Shown here piece after piece: positions 53,301 through 64,000 of a DNA stretch of 64,000 nt. The notes beneath the pieces are model-generated. The model had not been told where the DNA came from, did not search any database, and was given only the letters and a program-made list of their open reading frames with translations. A program made the translations under genes and the position numbers. Origin of the DNA: Lycocorax pyrrhopterus obiensis. Taxonomy: Eukaryota; Chordata; Aves; Passeriformes; Paradisaeidae. How positions within the stretch are numbered: position 1 is the first letter of the stretch; every line of letters starts with the position of its first letter. Location of the stretch: assembly GCA_014706295.1 (NCBI GenBank), contig JACSVZ010000022.1:9070830-9134829 (forward strand), in the 5' to 3' direction.

Positions 53301-56300
53301 TTCCCCGGTCCAGCCTGGCATCCCCAGCTCCTGTGCTGGAATTTGCCATTTGGCTGCAGCCAGGAGCTCAGCATCATGATCCTTCCTCCCCGTTGGGGCC
53401 TGGCTGCAGGTTATTCTTTCCGTGTTCTTTCAACACAAGAAAAAGCACTTTTTTTCCCAGCCTGCTGGAGGGAAACCAAGAAGCAGGGCAAGAATTCTTC
53501 TAAGTTTTGGGGGGTCTTTTTGCTTTTTTTTTGGGAGAGGACAAGGGCAGGCATGCAGAACTGGGCTTTTTCCCCCAAGTTCGTGAAATGGATGTTTTAG
53601 AGAAAAGACGAGCACTGCTGGTGAACTAGCCCCTAAAGAGGCTGTAGAGCTGCTGTTTGGGTAGGTGTGTGTACATCAATTGGGTTCACCTCAGCAAGCT
53701 CATTCTCAGCACTTCCCCCTCTTCATCAGCAAGAGATTCAAGCTCAACTCCACCAGTCAGTCCTCCTGGCTTTAAAACATGAATCTTTATATCCCTCGTC
53801 CAGATAAACACTACAACAAATTGGAAAGCTACACTGAAATTACAACTGTAATAAAATCATCTTAATACAACTACTGAAATACTGGGTACAGAGAAGGAAG
53901 GCAAGGGAGTACTCTCAAAAATAATTTGCCTTAAATCTGCAAACAGCCATCAACCATCATCAAACTATTCAGAGAAGATGGCAAGAAGATAGCATTTGTT
54001 TTGTTTGCTGTCACATCTGCTTGTCCTGGTTACCATCTACTACCTGCCTTACGCTGGTTTTCTTTCTCTTGTTGAACACTTTTATTTTGTTTTCTTAAGA
54101 AAAGCAATGTTGCAGAACAGTAACATTCATGCACAGAGGGAGAATTGCTGACTAAGGGGATTTATGCTGGCAACGTTACACACAAAAGTTATTTTTCAAA
54201 GGGGAAAATGTATGCCACACTTTCTTGGCCATCAGAGATCACTCTCCTGACAGAGAATCTGTTCAGCCGAGCTGATGGGAAAGACTCTCATTACCAGCTT
54301 GGAGTTACTGGCACCGCACCTGCAGCAGCTCTCTGGAGTTCACGACTTGGAGCCCAGCGCCAGACCACAGAAAAAGGCAGAAAAGGGAAAGAACAGCCAG
54401 ATATTATGTCTAACTATCGTGACTCACTAGGGCTCCTATTCTCAATTCGCTGTGACCTTTAGAGAAGTGGAGCTGATACTGAGCAAACAATGCAGCTCCC
54501 TGCTCTCTGGGAAGCCCCAGCTCCTGCCCTGTGCCTCTCTCCGAGCAGTTTGCCCAGCACTGCCAGCCACACACACCACCCAGCCCGGCTGGAAGGGCCG
54601 GGATGACGCACCAAGTCATTTTGATTTGTGGCATCTCCCTGAGTGAGATGTGCAAAATAAAGACAGATGGAAGTGGATAAACTCCAGCGGCTGCGAGGCT
54701 GCTATTAGCAATCGCTCCCACACTGTGTGGAGCGCCCTCAAATGAACTTCCCTGCGGCCCCAAGCCCCTGGTAACACACAAAGATACTGCAGCCCATCTT
54801 TTAGTAACAACTTCTGTGCCTTTTACCATTTTACCATCTTGTTTTGCTTTACACTTTCTTCCCAACCTCCTGACTTTCCTTTTAAAAGCCACCACCTTCC
54901 CACAGCTGTTGCTGCAGCCGCCACTGTCCAAGTTAGTGGTGGCACCTTGGCCGAGCAGGGAGGTCTCTCAGTCTCTCACCTTCAGTCCGTGTGGGAAAGC
55001 TCCTTCCAAATCCGGGCTTCAAAAAGCCATGAGAGCTGCAATGTTTTCCATGTGTTCCCATCACAAAGCACTAAAATGCTAATTCCTCAAAATCATTTTC
55101 TCCCAGGATTTTTGCAGCATCACCAAATAATGTTGAACCTCAGCAGAAGGATCCAGGTGATAATGCAGGCACCTTCCTGCCCTAGGGGCTGTTTGTCTTC
55201 TCTCTCTATTCTTCACGTTACTTCCTAGTTCAGATGCCTGAGGTCTGCAGTTGACATGAATGTTATTTCTTCCAAGATAAATGCAGGCACATTCGTGTTT
55301 TCTGATGCCTTTTTCCATAGATATATCAATAGAAATTGACCACTGATTGTCTTTTCCAGAAATGAAAATAAGAGGCAAAAATAAACAAAAAGCAAAAACC
55401 ATTCTGGGGTAGCATTTTTACAAGGAACCTTGGTGGTTTTGGATCCTACCTGTTATTTTCAATAATAATTTTTTCCACCATGGATTCAGGCCAGTTTTGA
55501 AGAAGATTACTACCTTGCTTACATGCCTTTGCAATCACTCCTTTCAGCCTTCAAAGGTCATCTCACCACCAGGTATATGGCAAGGAGAAAACTGGGGTGG
55601 TTTCATGTAAATTATAAAATCTGAGCATTTTATGAAAAAAAATATGGAAATGAATGATTCAATGAGAACAATAACCTTCATGGGGTTTAGTCTGGCTGTT
55701 ATTAGTGTGGGAGACTTGATAAAGGGAATTCCACACATCCTTTTCAAAGCCCAATGGAGAATAACCTGAGTCTGCCCAAGTCAGCTCCCCAGCCCAGCAC
55801 AGGCTCAGTTAGAGCCTCTGGTAGCCTCACCAGCAGGTTTCCAAGTCACTCTGGTGAAAGCAAAGAATTTCCTCATATGTGCAAACATACCTGACGATTG
55901 GCATAATCCCAATGAACACACATTAGGTCAGTTAAAATATTCCAGTGTATTGATATTAATTCCACAGCTCAGACCCAAGATCAAGTTCTCATTTGTCTGA
56001 ATAACAGAGCATTTAAATATTTAGTTCAAATATAAAGACTTTCGGCTTATATGCAGGAGGGGCGGGGGGGAAATCCAAGGAACAAAAGTTTTCCTTGTAG
56101 CATGCACAGCGCTGATTTCCAAACCTTGGCAGCCACAGCACGACACAGCCATGGCAAACGTCTGGCCAAGACAAATCTATAAAATTTGCACTGTACATGC
56201 ACCCCCTCCATGCATGAAGGTCTAATAAGCCCAGATACTTTCTGCCTCTCCAAACAGTCGAGCTACAGAGGTTTCCCCATGGATTCTAGCAGGGCCAGGA

Positions 56301-56325
56301 GCATGGAGACTTTATTATGTAACAA
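50331..56325. other. Intergenic, no gene recognised
   Basis: The 185-codon frame at 50339-50896 and the frames at 52682-53503 show no recognisable family. 53060-53250 is GC-rich without an identifiable exon. No transposon was identified. Confidence 0.4.
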
Positions 56326-56329
56326 CCCA

Positions 56330-56600
56330 CATTATTTAGTGAAAATCTGGAGTGCGCTTTATTAGTTGGGCCTTTGTTTGGTCAGGAAATACCTCCAGAC
56401 AAATGTGATGACACAGGCATTTTTAATTTGCCACTTCACATTCACAGCAAATTAGGTGATTTTACGTGTTACCCCCTCCATTAAACGCGACAGCCTGCAA
56501 GGTTAGCAGTTTCCCTCAGAAGCTCTTGATGACATTACAGACACACACAGAAAGCACGAGCACATCAGAATGAATTAAGATCACCTCTCTTTGCCTATAA
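56330..56600. promoter_or_regulatory. Candidate conserved non-coding block with SOX-like site
   Basis: An ORF-poor stretch with TTATTAGTTGGGCC, GCCTTTGTTTGGTC (SOX/FOX-like CTTTGTT), TTTTTAATTTGCC and CCATTAAACGCGAC. No transposon signature. Function is inferred from texture only. Confidence 0.2.
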
Positions 56601-57801
56601 TCTGAAACACTCGATGTGGTCTCTCTTAGCACCAGCCCCAAATGCCAGCCCTCTGGAACAGCATGTGCAAGTGGTTGGAGGTAAGGGGAGGAGAGGTCAA
56701 ATTCTGTGTGCTCCGTACGATCAAATTTGTGGTATTAAACCAACAATTACCAGTGAAGTGGTGAGTGAAAAACAAACGTCCTATCTATTACCCAATTTCA
56801 AATGCCAGTGCGATGCCTGCAGGACTCTGAGTCCTCAGTTATTTTTTTGACGTATTTGGTAACGTGTCAAGTCTTAATACCTGCTTTCAAATGGAGCTGG
56901 GTTTTTCCATTTGTGAGCTCGAAGTCATTTTCATTTCAGAGCAGACTTTAAAAAAGGCCAGCTAGACTGCTGCTGAAGTATAGTTTGAGGATATATTCCT
57001 TAGTGGATTAGTTCTGCTTAGGATAAATAGGAAAAAATGTAGGAGAAATGATGTTAAATGCAAAATATTTAATCTTGACTGAATATCACTGAAGCAGCTC
57101 AATGAAGACCCAGAGGAAACACTGGTAAAGAAAAAGAGGGGGGGAAAGCAATCCTAGTTTCCTTACAGTGAGGATTAGGAACTGAAGTGTGGCCAGCATA
57201 GGAACATTCACTTTTGCTGGACTTCAGTCCAGGTAATAAAAGACAAAATAGAGATTATGTAGAGCTGGGTAATAAAAGAAGTAGCGGTGGTGAGTCTGCA
57301 GCGGCAGGTTTTCTGGCTGGCGGTTTAATGGCTGGGGCTGAAGATCTGCCAAGCGGTGCTGAGCGGGACTGACACAGCTCCTGGGGTTTGCCTGAAGAGG
57401 GGAAGCAGCAGTGGAGGTCTGCAGGCTGCAAGGGCGAGAGGGTGGGAGCCCTGAGCTGGAGCTGCTGCTCGATCCATTAGCAGTGTGGGACGCTCTGACA
57501 CCTTCCCGAGTTCCGGGTGTTTGTGCAGGCTGCAGGACACCCCGCGAGCCCTCCTCGGCTGCACGGGGCTCGTTTATGGCCAGGCAATGAGGTATGGCGG
57601 GGATTTTGAGGAACACCAGGTGTGTGCTGGAGAAGCCGATTTCCACGTCGGGAAAGCCTCCGGGCCCTGTGCCTGGCCGGCCAGGTGGGTGGCCCTTCGC
57701 CTGCTACTGGCATCCCCAGGAGAGCAGGAGTCCTCCCCTGAGCAGTCACCTGAGCCAAATGCCACCACCAGCCTTCAGTGTGATGGTGCAAGGAGTGAGC
57801 A

Positions 57802-57832
57802 AGGAGGAGGAGGAGGAGGAGGAGGAGGAGGG
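57802..57832. repeat. (AGG)n trinucleotide repeat
   Basis: About ten uninterrupted AGG units within a GC-rich patch at 57480-57840. The patch has a few CpG (GAGTTCCGGGTG, CACCCCGCGAGCC) but no recognised exon. Purine-rich repeats of this kind can form triplex or G-rich structures and vary in length. Confidence 0.95.
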
Positions 57833-57839
57833 CAGGGCT

Positions 57840-60800
57840 CCACATGGGAGTTGTCTCCCAAAACCAGGAGCTGCAGACTTTAATCTCTTCCCACCTCTTA
57901 ATGAGGCTCAGAACGTAGGTATGATGTTTTTTCCCCAAACTTCTCTGAAGCTGGGCACCTAAAACTGTCAGTGAAACTCAGGTTTCAGCACATGAGGAAT
58001 AATCTGGCTGCTCTCTACACACACATTTGAGAAGTCCTCCCACAGCCAGGGACATTTCTGCACAGTGGCTTTGTGTGCTGTTATTGTAAACACCTCAGCA
58101 GGGACTGGGTAGAGGGACTTTTTTCCTTCAGGTCAAGTGAATTCAGGCTGTGTTTGTAATGCAGTTTCCAGGTGTTGGATGGTCACTAGCTTTAGCAGGC
58201 AAAATGTCCTTTCGGAATTCCTTCCAATCCCAAAGAGATAATCCCACGATGTAAACATCCCCTCACTAGCAAGGCACACCTCCTTGGAAGCCACCTCAGC
58301 AGGTGAGGCAGGGCTGGTTTGAAGATCCCTGTCTGCAGTCTCAGAGGTGCAGGGTCTGCAGGTCAGCCAGGTGTGAGTGTGGCAGTATCTGCTCCTCTGC
58401 CTTCTGCTACTCAAGACTAAAATGCAGGAAATCCCATTCTTGCATCTTTTTTTCCCAGCATCAGATGAATAATCTTTATTTTTGAAGCCAGAAGAGGAAC
58501 CGGGTGTATGTCCACACCTGCCCTGCTGTTGTTTGCCTCACCTTTTTGCCACCACCAGCGTGCAGAGAGCACTCTCTGTTGACTTTGTCTGCCCTGGTGT
58601 GTTTTAAGCCCATGTTTAATTGCTGAGAAACCCTCTCTACTGAAGAGCCAGAAGAGAGTCTTTCTTTGTGTTTCTTTTTGCTCAGAAGGGGCTGAAGCAG
58701 CAATCTTGACTTAAAGGCTGACTCTGATTGGAAAATAAACAACTATAAAGTACAATAAATCCCATTGAAGAGCCCAGTCAAAACATCCCAATGAACAGCT
58801 AATGCTCCACTAACCAACTCCAGATGTCACAGCCTTGTCTGGCACTAATTGGTTGACTGGAGAGTCAGTAACTGTGCAACCTCGAGGAAATCTCTACTTC
58901 TTGCACTTGAGATGAGCTGCTAAGACAGAAAATGGTTTTGTTCTGTTGTGTTTCCTGATTTCCAAACTACAGAGGACTCACAGGCACCTGCTGATATCTG
59001 CCCAGTGGCAGGACACTGTTCAATTCTAGGGTCCCTAAGGCACCTCACAAAAATTTTCTCAAGAGCATGAAGCTGCCTTTGGCAGCTGATGTTACTCCAT
59101 TCCCAAGCTTTTCTGGGTTTATTTGTTTAACCAGAGGACATGCCCTAGCAGATTGCAGCTAAATTCTTAGATAAAGGTAGTAGCAAATTCCATCTGGAAG
59201 TGTCTGAAGCACCAAAAAAAACAACAAGAAAAGAGCCTCAACCAAAACCAAACTAAAATCAAAGAAACGAAATCCCAAAGAAAGCAATTGCTTCCAATCA
59301 TGATTAAAACACATAAAATCAGAAAACTGGAGATGAGTTTGGAAATTGAAAATAATTTTTTTAAAAAATAAGATGAGCCTGGTGCACCTCACTTCCTACA
59401 GGCTGGAAATTCCATGTCTGCCTGCATGACTGCACTGGCAAGGGACACACGAAGTGGTTAACCAGGATTTTCCAGTGGGCTTTTTTAGGTCTATTTGACA
59501 GGATCATGTTATCTGTTCTGTGTAACACTACAAAGCCGTGTGTGCCTGGAGGCATCTTCTCTGTTTTTCCAGAACACTTCCCAGTGCCATGACTCTGCAC
59601 ACATTTGCTTATGGTGTTTACCTTCAGGCAAAGGTATCCCACTGGCTTCTGAGACTTCCATGACATTAAGAATTGCTATTCATAATTAATTCTTGGGGTT
59701 CTACTCATATCCTGAGCACGTAGGAGGAGGTTCTGTGAAAGACCTTCCCATAAAGTTACTTAATAAGTTTCAGTTAAAAAACTACTGTTCATATTCCTTA
59801 TTATTTTAGATTATAATAATAATTTTATCTTTAATTAAATTTTTTTATCAAATGGCTTACATTAATTTTAATAAACATTTTCCTTAATGTCACTGACATG
59901 TTGTTCATACTTTGTAAGAGCATTTTAGAACTACATAAATCTGCACACCAAAATCTGATGTTGAGCTTCTGCTCACTTACATATAACTGATTTTTTTTAG
60001 TGCTTGTAAAAATATCCAAAAAAACCAGTCTATAACCTGTTTCTCAAGTGTCAAAACCATTTTTTCTGTAGAGTACTGTGCAATGGAGCATCTGTTTGGA
60101 CACGTCCAGCCATATCTTTCACTCCTGATCTGCAAGGGACTAACACAGGATTTGAAATACAGTAGACACTTGTGCAAAGCATGAACAATGAAAATTACAT
60201 CCAGCCCTTAATCCAGGGGATTCTGGGCTGAGCTCAGCCTCCGTGGGTATACATATCCATTCTGCATTTAGTTCCACATATTCCAAGACTGGATGTTTCC
60301 CTGTAAGAGTCACATGGGAGCAAAAGTGGGATTAAGTGGCTTTCTCTCCATGTTTCGCTATTAGCATTACACATGTAATATGCAGGCACATGAGCAACTG
60401 TGCTGCACAATGGTCAGCGATGAAATTAATTTCTTCCAAGATGCCAGAAGGTTTCACATTTCAGGTATCATCTTTATTTTGTTCATAGCCTTTGGAGAGA
60501 ACGGATGGAAAAGAAGCAGGAGGTTAATCATACCCCATACACTGAGATTCAGGAAAACTTTGATAAGTCTTCCTCCTTCAAGCCTGAGTGAAGGACTGGT
60601 TCCTGCCAACAGGGAGTGCAAAGCTGGGTCCTTCACCAAACTTCTCCTTTGTGCTTTTAAATCTGCCAGAAGCTGACCTGACTTTGGCAATGGTGACACA
60701 ACAGAGGATTCCTCTGGGTGCTCTCTCTGGCTGCTGAATTTGTGTCAACATAAATAAATCCACCTCCTTGCTGGTGCAAAGGTTAGGTGCAAGGAGCACC

Positions 60801-61240
60801 TCATCTACCTGGTCTATAATTTGGCTCCAGGCTGGTACCTCTCACCAGCAGGAGTCAGATCTGTAGCCTCAACAGCAAGAGAAATTCTTTTAAAAATGTA
60901 ATGCATAAAAGTACCAAATTTAAGTAGATGGATATTGAACTGTTCACCATAGGGGGAGGGGACTGAATTTCCTGTTCAGCTCTGTTCTGTTCAAAAGTTC
61001 CTACAAAGAAATTGTGGGACATTAGGAAGGAAATGCATATGGAAGTTAAATTTCTGTTTCCATTGAGCTAAGCAGATAAAAATTCCGAAACAGGTTTTTT
61101 ATACCACTGCAGAGCATCAAAGCTTTTTGACAGTCAACATTCAATATCTCTGTTTATCACTAACCACTTTAGAACACTAAAGCACATCTTTAAAAACCAG
61201 CCTTTGACTTTGGCAGCAAAGTTGGCTCTTAAAAGAAACT
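57840..61240. other. Intergenic, no gene recognised
   Basis: An exact MEF3/SIX-type TCAGGTTTC lies at 57978-57986. 59680-59900 is strongly AT-rich with TCATAATTAATTC. No coding exon or recognisable transposon was found. Confidence 0.4.
57978..57986 (+). promoter_or_regulatory. MEF3-like SIX-family site
   Basis: TCAGGTTTC, the MEF3 motif bound by SIX1/SIX4, whose co-activators are EYA proteins. A single 9-mer is expected by chance in a window this size only about half the time, so evidence is weak. Confidence 0.15.
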
Positions 61241-61420
61241 GTTAACAATCAGTTGAGTGGCATTTGGAAGAGAAATGGCAAAGCAAACTCAAGGGTTAAT
61301 GAAAGTAAATGAGATAATCCTCATTGATCCCCCATAATCCCCATGGTCTGAGTGCAGCTGTCAATCACCGGGAGAGACTTTTTCCTAATCTATCCCTCTG
61401 TGAATAAGTCATTCCAAACT
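61241..61420. promoter_or_regulatory. Candidate enhancer block with PBX/PREP site
   Basis: Contains GAGATAATCC and CCCATAATCC (TAATCC homeodomain sites of OTX/PITX/SIX type), then the exact PBX-PREP decamer in reverse (CTGTCAATCA, 61358-61367). The same combination occurs at 34312-34351. It is ORF-poor and has no transposon signature. Confidence 0.3.
61358..61367 (-). promoter_or_regulatory. PBX-PREP/MEIS decamer site
   Basis: Exact TGATTGACAG on the minus strand. It is the second copy in the window, with TAATCC cores within 50 bp. Confidence 0.45.
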
Positions 61421-62473
61421 GAATATACTTTATACACAGACATGTATTCAAACGTACAAACACACACACTGAACATATAATAAAAAACTTAGCACGGTAA
61501 ATTCCAAAATGAAGGGGAAAATAAAGCGTAGCTACAAATTTGGTGCATAAATGTAAAAAATAGAGAGTTTCTTTTACTGGCTAAAACATATTCCAGCTGT
61601 CTGTTCTTACTAACTCACTGTTTCCCATGTAAGCTGGTAGCAGCTAATGAATCTGTTAAATCCCTCCTCTGTAAAGGAGGAAAGACTGTTTCCATAAAAT
61701 TAAAACTTACTGTTTAACAGATTGACCTAAGCCAAATATGGTGTGGAGCATAAAAGAAATTATTTCAGTACTTTTCAGAGAACTGGTGACATGAGTAATG
61801 TATTAAATCAAATTAGGCCTTATCTGAGGCTCAGAGGATGCTGCAGGAGGAGCAGGGTGTGCGAGGGAAGGGCACGGAGAGCTGTGCCTGTGACTTGTCC
61901 TGGCTGCCTTCAGGCACTGCTGTGGCCCTCCTTAGCAGTGCCAGCCCCACCAAAGTTGTCTCTTCTTTTGGGAACCACATCGCTGCAGGGCTACCCCACA
62001 TTCCCATGGGGTCTGGACACCAGTGGTGCCTGCAGAGCCTGAGCTCATCAACTCACTATGCCAAGGACTGCACTGAGTTTAAAGGCAGTCTGAGGTACCA
62101 ATCTCTTTCCTTAACTCTTCTTTCACTTTGGTCCTTAAACACTTGAGCAGTTCTGTGCTCCTCCTGCACGGGCACAACCAGGGAGGGATGCATATGGACA
62201 GGCGCCAGCTGTGCACTCCCAGAGCTGGAGAAGGAACTGGCTCAGGAGGCAGTGGGATCTGGGGAGGGGAACACATCTGGACTATGAGGGAATCAGCTCT
62301 GTAGTCCAGAATTGCCTCAAAAGCTCAGTTGTAAATTCACGCTTGATTTTGTGAGAAATTCATCCAAGATGCCCAGTGCACAGACACTGTTAATTGCAGC
62401 ATTTATAAGTACCTACTTATTCTGGGAAGTTTCCATCTAATACTTTGCATCTGGAATTCTTGATAATGTAGAC

Positions 62474-62577
62474 ATGGCACTTAGGGACATGGTTTAGTGG
62501 TGGACTTGGCAGTGTTACATTTACAGCTGGACTCAATATTAAGGGTCTTTTCCAACCTAAATGATTCTATGTTTCTA
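62474..62577 (+). repeat. CR1 LINE 3'-end fragment
   Basis: GGGACATGGTTTAGTGGTGG, then ACTTGGCAGTGTTACATTTA, then GGTCTTTTCCAACCTAAATG and ATTCTATG: the typical CR1 3' end in plus orientation, about 100 bp. Confidence 0.93.
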
Positions 62578-62579
62578 TA

Positions 62580-64000
62580 CTATAGTCACTTATGGAGAAA
62601 CTCTTTGGCATTTAGAAGAAAGACAATCTTTCTACAGAGCATTCAGACCCACCTGTAATAACGCTACTGTGTTCTGCAGAGGAAAAGGAAATTGTCTGTC
62701 AAAGGTTTGGGACAGAAATGCTTCACACCGCCCAAAGGTACCTCTCAATAACACAGTGCAACAAGCCATTTTCCTCCTGTAAACACTCAGAGCCACCACC
62801 TCTAACCTGAGGCTGAGTTGGAAATAAATGCCCCACTCTCAGGTTTAAAGAAAAACCAGCTTGGTAGCCATTTGGCCTGCAGCCAGGATTAAAGTGTTAA
62901 CTCAATGTCTGTCAACCTGTCACTTAAACATTTACAAAACTACTGACCACTTCTATTAAAAGACCATTAAACCAGGATTAAGCTTTTCCAGGGTTAAGCT
63001 GATGTAAAAATGCAAGGAATGTCACACCAAGGGCAGCTCATTTTATTTGTATTGTGAACAGGCAGAAGTTGGTGGATAAAATGTTACATGTGTATTAAAT
63101 ATGAGGATATACCCCTGCTTTGCATTTTTCCTTCTTTCAGCTTCCTAAACACAGATCCCATTACTCAGTGCTCTGATACCTGCAGAGCACAGCACAGTGA
63201 ACGTGGAAACCTCCAACTGCCTTAAAACCTGCCCTGGATGCTTCAGAACAGGTTGGGGTAGCTTTGCCTGGAGGGGGGATATGACACAGATTCTGGCCAT
63301 AGTGCTGGGAATAGCCATGGATATGAACACAGCATTTAGTTAACGTGTCATGTTGGAATCAGAGACAAATCGTTAAAAAAGGAGAGTCTTATCAAAAGCA
63401 GGAGCCCATTTTGAGCAGTCTGCGGATTTATTTTGTAAAAGCAATGAAGTCCCTCAAGTGGTTTCAAGAAGCTCAGTGGAACTCTCTGCAAGCTGAGCTG
63501 GCCAGGTGCTGTGATGGGACACTGACATTGCTGGGTTTTCTTACCATTTCTTACCCCTCGCCAGCCCTTGGCAGAGACAGGGTGCAAGGCTGGATGGGCT
63601 GATGGCCTCATCTGCTCTGTCTGTTTGCACCTGCCACATCATTAGCTCTGAATAAAAGCATGCTGGCGTGTCTGAGCATCAGTGCAGAGACTTGACTCAC
63701 AGAACTATTGTCTTTATTTATTAACTACTATCCGGCAAATTTAAAAATACATAAACCATTGAGCAAGTCTGCCTACATAAATATTACAGAATTGGCCATC
63801 CTGAAGAGGGAGGTGCACACATTAACTGAGATTTCTCCTCTTCCCCAAAGCCCTCCCTCCATCTAGCCTGTTATCTTTATGAAATATAATTTTGCTTTCA
63901 GGAAGTATCTATGACACTTCCATCTGAAGCAGCGCTTCCAGTATTTACAGATATCAAAGAACTGGTCTTAATTTCATCTGATACTTTAAAAAGCCTTTTA
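62580..64000. other. Intergenic, right edge
   Basis: No coding exon, RNA gene or clear repeat was recognised. By synteny EYA2 should lie to the right, but no EYA2 coding sequence was recognised up to the end. Confidence 0.4.

Noticed and set aside
21000..64000. EYA2 coding exons
   Set aside because: Expected to the right by synteny, but neither the N-terminal segment nor the EYA domain was recognised in any frame.

Overview
This is vertebrate nuclear DNA, almost certainly from a bird. It contains several 3'-end fragments of CR1 LINEs, the dominant retrotransposon of avian genomes, and no Alu, L1 or B-type SINEs were seen. It also holds two intron-containing vertebrate genes that I recognise by protein motif, TP53RK and SLC2A10. 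One CR1 copy (11344-11591) looks like a family I associate with Neoaves, but I cannot name the species.

Layout. (a) 1-4800: no recognisable coding sequence. It has one CR1 scrap and an orphan CpG-rich island (about 2830-3850). (b) 4810-6640: TP53RK on the minus strand. It has two coding exons, a CpG-island promoter, a 3 x 39 bp minisatellite upstream of the start codon and paired poly(A) signals downstream. (c) 6640-11860: intergenic sequence with a perfect 14-bp inverted repeat and a CR1. (d) 11860-17093: SLC2A10 (GLUT10) on the plus strand, with a CpG-island promoter and four well-supported coding exons. A fifth, terminal exon is proposed at 21355-21472. (e) 17.1-64 kb: about 47 kb without any coding exon I can recognise. 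It holds an old CR1-type LINE ORF2 remnant, more CR1 3' ends, an ancient palindromic MITE-like element, AT-rich ORF-poor blocks, and two exact copies of the PBX/PREP decamer TGATTGACAG. One unexplained open exon-like segment lies on the minus strand (35189-35421).

From memory of human chromosome 20q13, the order is SLC13A3 (-), TP53RK (-), SLC2A10 (+), EYA2 (+). The two genes here have matching order and orientation, so the empty right-hand 40+ kb is probably the upstream side of EYA2, a developmental regulator. That would fit a gene desert rich in candidate non-coding regulatory sequence. No EYA2 or SLC13A3 coding exon was recognised inside the window.

The two genes have no known shared pathway. 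TP53RK is the kinase subunit of the KEOPS complex, which makes the tRNA t6A modification. SLC2A10 is a facilitative sugar / dehydroascorbate transporter of endomembranes. They are divergently arranged with start codons about 5.9 kb apart, each with its own CpG island. I did not find a new biological system here. The best leads are the orphan CpG island, the unexplained minus-strand exon candidate, the proposed last exon of SLC2A10 and the candidate regulatory blocks.
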